Shown: positions 38,155-45,536 of the stretch, in pieces
Numbering within the stretch: position 1 is the first letter of the stretch
Layout: every line of letters starts with the position of its first letter
NCBI GenBank assembly: GCA_015061665.1
Contig: SUWC01000003.1
Coordinates: forward strand, 23,945 to 87,944
Reading direction: 5' to 3'
DNA length: 64,000 bases
Origin: Lentisphaerota bacterium
GTDB taxonomy: Bacteria; Verrucomicrobiota; Kiritimatiellia; RFP12; UBA1067
Translations under genes and position numbers: made by a program
The notes under the pieces: generated by a model
What the model saw: the letters and a program-made list of their open reading frames with translations, nothing else
Told to the model about the DNA's origin: nothing
Database searches by the model: none

Positions 38155-38961
38155 TTAAAACTTCTTTGCCATCTGCACCTGACTGATTAGTTCTTTGAGT
38201 TTGGCCCCTGGCCATCGCTCGCGCATCAGCGCGGTGCCGACAAGGAAGCCGTCCGCGCCGGCGTCCCGAGCGCGGGCTATCGCCTCGGCGGAGTGCATCC
38301 CCGACTCGGCGATCCTCACGCACGGGCGCGGGATGCGCCCGATGAAAGTCTCGAGCCGCGACACGTCGCACTTGAAGTTGCGGAGATTCCTGCAGTTCAC
38401 GCCGATCATCTTCGCGCCGACTCCGACCGCGCGGTCGATTTCGTTCTCGTCGTGCGTCTCCACCAGCGCCGCGAGCCCAAGCTCGTGCGCGAAGGCAAGG
38501 AGGTCAGAGAGCTTCGCGTCGTCCAGAACCGCCGCGATGAGCAGAACCGCATCAGCCCCCGCCGCGCGCGCAGCCGCGATCTGGTAGGGCGACGAAAGGA
38601 AGTCCTTGTAGAGGATCGGAAGACCGACGACGCCGCGCACCGACTTCAGGTAGTCCTCGCTTCCGAGGAAGCGGTGCGGCTCGCAGAGGACCGACAGCGC
38701 GGCCGCGCCAGCGGACTCAAGCTCCTTGGCAAGTTCAAGCGGACGGAAGTCTTCTCGGATCATCCCCTCGGACGGCGACGCGCGCTTCAGTTCCGAGATG
38801 ACGCGCGGCGTCCGCCCTTCGCCCCTGAACGCGCCGATGAAGTCGCACGGCGCCGGCGCGGCGGAAGCGCGGCGCATCATCTCGTCGAACGAGACCTCCG
38901 CCTCGCGCAGCTCCGCGTCCCTGCGGCGCATGGCCGTGAGTTCTTCGAGTATGTCGCTCAT
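38155..38961 (-). CDS. trpC: Indole-3-glycerol phosphate synthase
   Basis: RVISELKRASPSEGMIREDFRPLELAKELESAGAAALSVLCEPHRFLGSEDYLKSVR...IGVNCRNLRNFKCD. Confidence 0.94.
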   Translation of the reverse strand: MSDILEELTAMRRRDAELREAEVSFDEMMRRASAAPAPCDFIGAFRGEGRTPRVISELKRASPSEGMIREDFRPLELAKELESAGAAALSVLCEPHRFLGSEDYLKSVRGVVGLPILYKDFLSSPYQIAAARAAGADAVLLIAAVLDDAKLSDLLAFAHELGLAALVETHDENEIDRAVGVGAKMIGVNCRNLRNFKCDVSRLETFIGRIPRPCVRIAESGMHSAEAIARARDAGADGFLVGTALMRERWPGAKLKELISQVQMAKKF

Positions 38962-40568
38962 CGCATCGCCTCCAGCATCGCATGGAGCTTCGCGAAAGCG
39001 CGACCGGAGTCTACGGACTCCTTTGCCGCCGCAACGGAGTCCGCGTAGCTTGACGCCTTGTCCGCCACGAGAATCGCGGCAGCTGCGTTTTCAACCGCAG
39101 CGGCGCGGCGCGCCCCGCGGTCCTCGCCCTTCAGAACGCCCAGCAGGAGCTTCGCGTTCTCCTGCGCGTCGCCGCCCTTGATCGCGTCTAGCCCGAATCG
39201 CTCGCCGTATTGCCCGCCAGCGTCCAGAAGCGTGTTCTTGACGAGTCCGTGTTCCAGGGTGGAGACGAAGGTGAATCCGTCGGGGCTTATCTCGTCAAGT
39301 CCGCCCGACCCGCACACGACCATCGCGCGCTTCGAGCCGAGCCTCGCGAGCGCATTGGCGAGGACCATCGTGAGCTTCTCCTGCGGCACGCCGATCACGT
39401 GGCGTTTCGCGCCCGCGGGGTTCGTGAGCGGGCCAAGGAGGTTGAAGACCGTCCGGAAGCCGAGCGTACGCCGGACGGACGCGGCGAACCGCATAGCGGG
39501 ATGGAGATTGCGGCAGAAGAGGAACCCGACGCCCGTGCGCTTGACGCAGTCGGCCATCTTTTCCGCCCCCGCGGCAAGGTTGAGGCCGAGCGCGCCGAGC
39601 ACATCCGCCGAGCCGCACATCGAAGTGGACGCGATGTTGCCGTGCTTTGCGATCGTGACCCCCGCGCCTGCTGCGATGAACGCCGCGGTCGTGGAGACGT
39701 TGAAGGAGTTGGATCCGTCGCCGCCGGTCCCAACGATGTCGACGGCATCGAGTCCGCCGAGGTCGACTTTGACCGCGGCGTCGCTCATCGCCCGCGCCGC
39801 GCCCGCCAAAGCCTCCGGCGTAACGGGATTGCGCGCGATCGCCGTGAGAAAGGCGGCGAGTTCAGGCTCGCTGACCTCTCCGGAGAGAATGGACGCGAAG
39901 AAGCCCTCGGACTCCTCCTCTCCAGGCGTTGCGCCGTCGAGGGCTCGCGCGATCACGGCCTTGCGGACGGACTGCGTCAGCGTCTTGTGCGTGCGCCGGC
40001 CGATGGCCATCTCGAGAAAGTTGGCGAGCTGCTTCACGCCCTGGGGGGTGCCGATGGACTCGGGGTGGTACTGGAGCGACTCGATCGGCAGCGTCTTGTG
40101 GCGCAGTCCCATGATTTCGCCGTCCTCGCTTTCGGCGGATACCTCGAAGCAGTCGGGGAGCGTCGCGCGCTCGACCGCAAGCGAGTGGTAGCGCATGGCG
40201 GAGAAGCCCTGGTCGAGTCCGGCGAACAGCCCCTTTCCGTCATGGCGGATGCGGCTCGTCTTGCCGTGCATCAGGCGCTTGGCGCGGACTATGCGTCCGC
40301 CGAAGGCCTGGGCTATGGACTGGTGCCCCAGGCAGATGCCGAGGAGCGGCACCTTGCCGGCGAAAGCCTTGACCGCCTCGAGCGTCACGCCGGCGGAGTC
40401 CGGATTGCCGGGCCCCGGCGAGAAGACGATCGCCTGCGGGTTGAGCGCGGCGATTCCCGCCACGTCGATCTTGTCGTTTCTGACGACCTTCATGTCCGCG
40501 CCTAGCGCGCGTATCATCTGCACGAGATTGTACGTGAAGGAGTCGTAGTTGTCGATCATCAGTATCAT
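38958..40568 (-). CDS. trpGD: Fused anthranilate synthase component II / anthranilate phosphoribosyltransferase
   Basis: MILMIDNYDSFTYNLVQMIRALGADM...LGICLGHQSIAQAFGG...then VDIVGTGGDGSNSFNVSTTAAFIAAGAGVTIAKHGN. Confidence 0.93.
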   Translation of the reverse strand: MILMIDNYDSFTYNLVQMIRALGADMKVVRNDKIDVAGIAALNPQAIVFSPGPGNPDSAGVTLEAVKAFAGKVPLLGICLGHQSIAQAFGGRIVRAKRLMHGKTSRIRHDGKGLFAGLDQGFSAMRYHSLAVERATLPDCFEVSAESEDGEIMGLRHKTLPIESLQYHPESIGTPQGVKQLANFLEMAIGRRTHKTLTQSVRKAVIARALDGATPGEEESEGFFASILSGEVSEPELAAFLTAIARNPVTPEALAGAARAMSDAAVKVDLGGLDAVDIVGTGGDGSNSFNVSTTAAFIAAGAGVTIAKHGNIASTSMCGSADVLGALGLNLAAGAEKMADCVKRTGVGFLFCRNLHPAMRFAASVRRTLGFRTVFNLLGPLTNPAGAKRHVIGVPQEKLTMVLANALARLGSKRAMVVCGSGGLDEISPDGFTFVSTLEHGLVKNTLLDAGGQYGERFGLDAIKGGDAQENAKLLLGVLKGEDRGARRAAAVENAAAAILVADKASSYADSVAAAKESVDSGRAFAKLHAMLEAMR

Positions 40569-41995
40569 TACAGTTCCTCCGCAAACTTGACGGCCTCGAA
40601 GACGGCCTTGGACTTGTTGACTGTCTCCTCGTATTCCTTTTCGGGATCGGAGTCCGCGACGATCCCCGCTCCGGCGCGCATCATTATGCCGTCGCCTTCC
40701 TTGAGAAGGGTCCGGATGACGATGGCGAAGTTCATGTCGCCTGTAAGCGAGAAATATCCGGCGGCACCGCCGTAGACTCCGCGCGGGGACTTCTCGTACT
40801 CGGCGAGCAGCTCCATGGCGCGAATCTTGGGCGCGCCCGAGAGAGTCCCTGCGGGGAACGTCGCCTTGAGCAGGCCAAATGCATCGTACTCCTTGTCGAG
40901 CGTGCCGGAGACGTTGCTTACGAGATGCATGACGTGCGAGTAGCGCTCGACATGGGCGAGCCCCGAGACCTTGACGCTGCCCGTCTCGCAGACGCGCCCG
41001 AGGTCGTTGCGCCCGAGGTCGACGAGCATGACGTGCTCCGCGTTCTCCTTCTCGTCCGCCTTGAGTTCGCGCTCCAGCTCCGCGTCGAGCGCGGCGGTTT
41101 TGCCGCGCGGACGCGTTCCGGCGATCGGCGCGGTCGAGGCGGTGCGTCCGTCGAGCTTCACGAGCTCCTCCGGCGAGGAGCCGATCAGCGTCTTTCCGCC
41201 GAGGCGCATGAAGAAGTTGTATGGCGACGGATTGATCATCCTGAGTGCGCGGTACAGCGCGAGGTCGGAGACGGAAGAGCGCGCGAGGAACTTCTGCGAC
41301 GGCACGATCTGGATCACCTCGCCGGCCGCGATCGCCTCCTTGCACTTCGCGACCATCGCGCAGAACTCATCGCGCGTCATCTCGCTGACGAACTCCGATG
41401 CGGGGCCTCTTGAGGCGCGCGGCTTCGGAGCGCCTGCAAGGCGGGCGATAGAATCCGCGCTCAGCATCTTCGCGTAGATGCGCTCTATCTGCGCCATGGC
41501 GTCCGCATAGGCGCCATCCTTCGACGCGTCTGCGATGACTACGATCGTAACCGTTCCGCGGACATTGTCGAACACAAGGAACTTGTCGCAGACGAGGAAC
41601 GACATCAGAGGGGTCCCTTCGGCGCTCTTGGTCCTGATCCGAGGCTCGAAGATTCGTACTGCGTCGTAGGAGACATACCCGACCGCGCCGCCCTGGAAGG
41701 AAGGTATTTCGGGCGCGGGGTTGTAGCGCAGCGACGAAAAGCGCGCGCGGAGCTCCTCCAGCGCGGACTCTCCTTCAACGCGGCCGCACGGCTCGAGACC
41801 GAGGTAGGAGTAGCGTCCGCGCGTCTCCCCGCCGGCGACGCTTTCGAGCAGAAAGGCCTCCTCCGAGTCGTCGAGGCGCGAAAGCGCGGCGACTGGTGTC
41901 TCGCGGTCGGACAGGAACTCCTTGAATACCGCGACGCGGTCGGCATTCGCCGCGCGGCGGACGTATTCTTCTTCTGTAAGGATTTTCATGCTCAT
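40568..41995 (-). CDS. trpE: Anthranilate synthase component I
   Basis: FLLESVAGGETRGRYSYLGLEP...IVPSQKFLARSSVSDLALYRALRMINPSPYNFFMRLGGKTLIGSSPEELVKLDGR...GTLSGAPKIRAMELL. Confidence 0.95.
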   Translation of the reverse strand: MSMKILTEEEYVRRAANADRVAVFKEFLSDRETPVAALSRLDDSEEAFLLESVAGGETRGRYSYLGLEPCGRVEGESALEELRARFSSLRYNPAPEIPSFQGGAVGYVSYDAVRIFEPRIRTKSAEGTPLMSFLVCDKFLVFDNVRGTVTIVVIADASKDGAYADAMAQIERIYAKMLSADSIARLAGAPKPRASRGPASEFVSEMTRDEFCAMVAKCKEAIAAGEVIQIVPSQKFLARSSVSDLALYRALRMINPSPYNFFMRLGGKTLIGSSPEELVKLDGRTASTAPIAGTRPRGKTAALDAELERELKADEKENAEHVMLVDLGRNDLGRVCETGSVKVSGLAHVERYSHVMHLVSNVSGTLDKEYDAFGLLKATFPAGTLSGAPKIRAMELLAEYEKSPRGVYGGAAGYFSLTGDMNFAIVIRTLLKEGDGIMMRAGAGIVADSDPEKEYEETVNKSKAVFEAVKFAEEL

Positions 41996-42035
41996 GAGGT
42001 TTTCTTTGCCTTTTTGATTATGTCGTTTTTCGGAA

Positions 42036-42074
42036 AAACAAATCGGGCCGAGTCTCCTAGGAGATCCGGCCCGA
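42036..42074 (-). terminator. trp attenuator terminator hairpin with T-rich tail
   Basis: Minus strand TCGGGCCGGATCTCCTAGGAGACTCGGCCCGATTTGTTTTT between leader peptide and trpE. Confidence 0.85.
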
Positions 42075-42099
42075 GCTTTCGCGCTTACATGGATTTCAA

Positions 42100-42177
42100 C
42101 TATATGAGGAAGCGCACCGCAAGACCAGATCCGCAGTGGCGCCACCAGTAGTTGTAAACGCATGTTTTGTTCTTCAT
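42100..42177 (-). CDS. trpL: trp operon leader peptide MKNKTCVYNYWWRHCGSGLAVRFLI*
   Basis: Short ORF with tandem Trp codons (TGGTGG) directly upstream of the attenuator hairpin and trpE. Confidence 0.85.
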   Translation of the reverse strand: MKNKTCVYNYWWRHCGSGLAVRFLI

Positions 42178-42238
42178 GCCCTATATTGTAGCATTTCCCC
42201 GCGCAGAGCGCAATGGGGGTCCTGATAGTTTTTTTTTC

Positions 42239-43984
42239 TTATTCGGCGGCGACGGGCATTGGCGCGATGGCGTCAAAGTCGACGACGGACGAAACGTAGC
42301 CGCTCTTCGCCTTCGCGAGCTCGGCGCGGAACGTCGGGTACTTCGTCTTGAGCCAGTAGTCAAGCACGACCTTCTTCTCGGGGAACTTCGCCGCGAAGCG
42401 CACGAACAGCGCTCCGACGACGACACCGATTGCGCCGTCAACAAGCTGGCGCGCGTGCAGGTCGTGGTAGGTCTTCCCGTCGGGATGCGCCTTGACGAAC
42501 TCGACTGCGGAGTCGAGCTCGGCCGAAAGCGCGTTGACCTCCGCAAGCGCGGGAAGCAGGTCGGCGGGGATTTCGACGCCTTCCGTGATATCGGCGACGA
42601 CGTCCCTGTAGAGCCCTGCCATCACGCCTGCGATAGCGGCAACGACCTGAAGCTGCGAGGTGCCCTCGTAGATGGACGTGATGCGCGCGTCGCGCAGATA
42701 GCGCTCGACGGGATAGTCCTTCATGTAGCCCGAGCCGCCGAGAACCGCGACAGCGCCGTTGGAGACGCGCGTGGACATCTCGGAGGCGTAGTACTTCGCC
42801 ATTGGCGTGAGCATCTTGTTGAAGCCGGCGTACTTCTTCATGCGCTTGCGGACGTCCTGCGCCTCGGGAGAGCCCTTCATCGACTCGAACTTGCGCGTCA
42901 GGCCGTTTTCGAGGTCGACGGACTTCGAGGAATAGTAGGCGAGCGTGCGGGACGCCTGGAGGTCGACGGACATGTCGCTCATCAGCTCGCGGAGGGCGGG
43001 GAAGGTGTCGATCGTCACGCCGAACTGCCTGCGGCTCGCGCCGTATTCGCGCGCCGCGCGGTATGCGGCCTCGCCGATGCCCGTTCCCTGCGCGGAGATG
43101 CCGACGCGCGCGCCGTTCATAAGCGACATGACGTAGGTGATGAGTCCGCGCTTGCGCTGCCCGATCAGCTTCGCCGGCGCATTGTCGAACACCATCTCGC
43201 ATGTGGGCGAGCCGTTGATGCCGAGCTTGTGCTCGAGACGGCGAACGCGGACCTGCGGGCACTTCTCGACGAGCAGGCAGCTGAGTCCAGCGCCGTTCGT
43301 CGTGCCGGGTTCGGTGCGGGCGAGCACGAGAAGCACGTCGCCGCAGCCGTTGGTGATGAAGCGCTTAACGCCGTTGACGAACCAGTTGCCGTTCTCGTCC
43401 TGCCAGGCCGTGGTCTTGACGCTCTGCAGGTCGCTGCCCGCGTCGGGCTCGGTGAGGACCATCGCGCCGGTCCAAGTTCCGTCGCAGAGGTTGGGAACGT
43501 ACTGTTTCTTGATATCCTCGGACGCGAACTGGTTGATCGTCTCGGCTATGCCCTGGAGCCCGAAGATGTTCATGAGCGCGGCGTCAGCGCGGCTGACGAT
43601 GTCGTTGCAGGCCGTGAGGATCGTGCAGGGCATGTTGAGCCCGCCGAGGTAGTACGGAATCGTGCATCCGGAGAGGCGCGACGACCCGAGGAGCTTGACG
43701 GCCTGGGCGATGCCCGGGGTGTAGGTGACCGAGCCGTCCTCGTTCAGGACGTTGCCCAGCCTGTCCGTCTCCTCCGCAGTAGGCGCGATGCGGTTGCCGC
43801 AGATGTCCCCGCAGACGTCGAGAGCGCGCTTGTAGTTGTCGATCGCGTCCGCCGCGTCGGTCGGCGCAAAGTCGTATTCCTTCGCGTAGGAGAAGCCGTT
43901 TTCGAGAAGCTCGGCGACCTCTGAAAGGTCGAGCATGTCGATCGTCTTTGCGATATCCGGATTGTCTTTGTAGAAGTTGCTCAT
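42239..43984 (-). CDS. Acyl-CoA dehydrogenase family protein
   Basis: LCDGTWTGAMVLTEPDAGSDLQSVKTTA...GVKRFITNG...VMSLMNGARVGISAQGTGIGEAAYRAAREYGASRRQFG...ARITSIYEGTSQLQ. Confidence 0.92.
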   Translation of the reverse strand: MSNFYKDNPDIAKTIDMLDLSEVAELLENGFSYAKEYDFAPTDAADAIDNYKRALDVCGDICGNRIAPTAEETDRLGNVLNEDGSVTYTPGIAQAVKLLGSSRLSGCTIPYYLGGLNMPCTILTACNDIVSRADAALMNIFGLQGIAETINQFASEDIKKQYVPNLCDGTWTGAMVLTEPDAGSDLQSVKTTAWQDENGNWFVNGVKRFITNGCGDVLLVLARTEPGTTNGAGLSCLLVEKCPQVRVRRLEHKLGINGSPTCEMVFDNAPAKLIGQRKRGLITYVMSLMNGARVGISAQGTGIGEAAYRAAREYGASRRQFGVTIDTFPALRELMSDMSVDLQASRTLAYYSSKSVDLENGLTRKFESMKGSPEAQDVRKRMKKYAGFNKMLTPMAKYYASEMSTRVSNGAVAVLGGSGYMKDYPVERYLRDARITSIYEGTSQLQVVAAIAGVMAGLYRDVVADITEGVEIPADLLPALAEVNALSAELDSAVEFVKAHPDGKTYHDLHARQLVDGAIGVVVGALFVRFAAKFPEKKVVLDYWLKTKYPTFRAELAKAKSGYVSSVVDFDAIAPMPVAAE

Positions 43985-44083
43985 TGTTTATCTCCATGTC
44001 AGTGATACAGGCAGAACAACGAGCTGCCTCCCCACTACTTATCTTAATAGTATATCAAAAAATCGGCCTCAATGCAGAAACTA

Positions 44084-44418
44084 CGGCCAAAGCATTAAAA
44101 GCCGATCCTTCCCCTTCGGGGCCCCTGGATCGTTTTTAATGCGTTGGAAGTGTCTCAGCAACCATCAGCCAGTAGCGCAGTGTCCAATCCGAATGGTCGT
44201 GGCGCGTCTAGTGCGACCCTAGGACATACTAGGGGCAACAAATCGGCCGCGCCCGATGAATGCGCCTTGGACGCCTCCTGAAAGTCCAAGATGCGCGCCA
44301 CGACCGCCCGGATTGGGCGCTGATCGCTGGTTGTTGGCTGCTGAAACACTTCCAACGCATCAAAAATTCGTTCTACACCGCGTCAGCGGGGGGAAGGAAT
44401 TTTTGATGCGTTGGCCGT
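44084..44418. mobile_element. MITE-like composite palindromic element
   Basis: Termini CGGCCAAAGCATTAAAA / TTTTGATGCGTTGGCCG (imperfect inverted); flanked by direct repeats AATGCAGAAAC (44071-44081 and 44419-44429); nested long inverted repeats inside. Confidence 0.6.
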
Positions 44419-44640
44419 AATGCAGAAACCTAGCGAGGTGGGCGCATGGTGCTTCCAGAGACCTATGCGACAGGAAAGAGCGTTTCACCTGCATCGGACC
44501 AATCTGCGAGGCAGGTGAAAACTTCGTCCGAGGCGCGTAAAATCAAGTGTTTTGAGCCGGATCGGCAAAAGGTTTTGAGAACTCCGACGGTTGAAAAAAT
44601 CGGCTCCGTTACCACTTCGCCTTAGCTCCGCGTCGCGCAA
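44419..44640. repeat. Conserved structured repeat or candidate ncRNA, copy 1
   Basis: TGCAGAAACCTAGCGAGGTGGGCGCATGGTGCTTCCAGAG...GTTACCACTTCGCCTTAGCT, about 90% alike to 50279-50495. Confidence 0.6.
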
Positions 44641-44905
44641 CCACAATTTTGCCTCCGACTAGATTTCCTATATCTGGGGGCACCGCCCCCAGACCCCCAA
44701 AGCCGTCGCTGCAAATTTCATGCGGCTGAGCAGCGCGAAGCTCAGGGCGCAACGTTAGTGAAGCCTCTTTGCCAGCCGTCGGAGTTCCAATACCCTCCCG
44801 ACCCTTTATCCGCTTGATAGCCGCTTCGACCGCGGCCGAGCGCCGTGCAGCGCCCAACTCGTTCACCATCGCGCCCAGATGTTGAATACAGTAATCAACG
44901 TCCAA
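44609..44905 (-). pseudogene. Internally deleted copy of the 58527-59651 HEAT-like gene
   Basis: VDYCIQHLGAMVNELG joined directly to ARRSAAVEAAIKRIKGRE, residues that are far apart in the intact homologue. Confidence 0.75.
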
Positions 44906-44938
44906 ATGATTCTCTTCACGTCAATATACCCTATACCA

Positions 44939-45289
44939 TCACTTGTATTCCCGGGTTCTCATCGATGGAAACCAAACCGAAAACGCCCCTTTTGCGATGC
45001 GCCCTTCATGCAACGTCAAATACACAACAACACTGCTATCATAGCCACACAAACTCAAAATAGGCGATACTATCCGTTTTCTCCCAATCATCACAACCTT
45101 ACCCTTTCTTGATGCATTTCGTGGGAAGCGCTTATAAATTTCATTTTCAGATCGACCTTCCAGCAAAAGAGCCGCATGGACAAAATGCCTTTCCCTGTAT
45201 AAATCTAGAAAAAGTATACCTGCAAACAGCACCGACAGAAATGCTGTTGCCATTATGTACTTATTGCGGAATACATTCATGACATTCAT
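44939..45289 (-). CDS. Small hypothetical membrane protein
   Basis: Complete ORF MNVMNVFRNKYIMATAFLSVLFAGILFLDLYRERHF with a single TM. Confidence 0.5.
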   Translation of the reverse strand: MNVMNVFRNKYIMATAFLSVLFAGILFLDLYRERHFVHAALLLEGRSENEIYKRFPRNASRKGKVVMIGRKRIVSPILSLCGYDSSVVVYLTLHEGRIAKGAFSVWFPSMRTREYK

Positions 45290-45312
45290 AGGAGACCATA
45301 AAGCCTATTGCA

Positions 45313-45348
45313 TAAGTTAGCGGCATTCGGGTCAGAGCTTATTAATAC
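45313..45348 (+). repeat. 36-bp direct repeat, copy 1
   Basis: TAAGTTAGCGGCATTCGGGTCAGAGCTTATTAATAC, identical at 50241-50276. Confidence 0.85.
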
Positions 45349-45536
45349 AATCATTACACAACGATTTCTTTTCATAGCCAACGCCTTATTTCAAGCAACC
45401 GGCACAGCCCGTGGTGATCAGCGTGGGCGTAGCGGCGGACGCAGAGATTGCCGCGCGCGCCGCGGCTGCGGCAATCAAGACCGCAAACAGATTTTCATCC
45501 TTGCGAACACTGGTTCAACTCCGCAAATTTACCTCG

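Noticed and set aside
42036-42177. T-box riboswitch upstream of trpE
   Set aside because: A short ORF with tandem Trp codons is present, which fits ribosome-mediated attenuation; no T-box consensus (TGGNACCGCG) seen.
42167-43924. 585-aa ORF antisense to the acyl-CoA dehydrogenase
   Set aside because: Same GC-driven antisense artefact; no recognisable motifs.
45400-45530. Plus-strand reading VVISVGVAADAEIAARAAAAAIKTANRF as a gene end
   Set aside because: Short, no start or recognisable family; too weak to call beyond possible relic.
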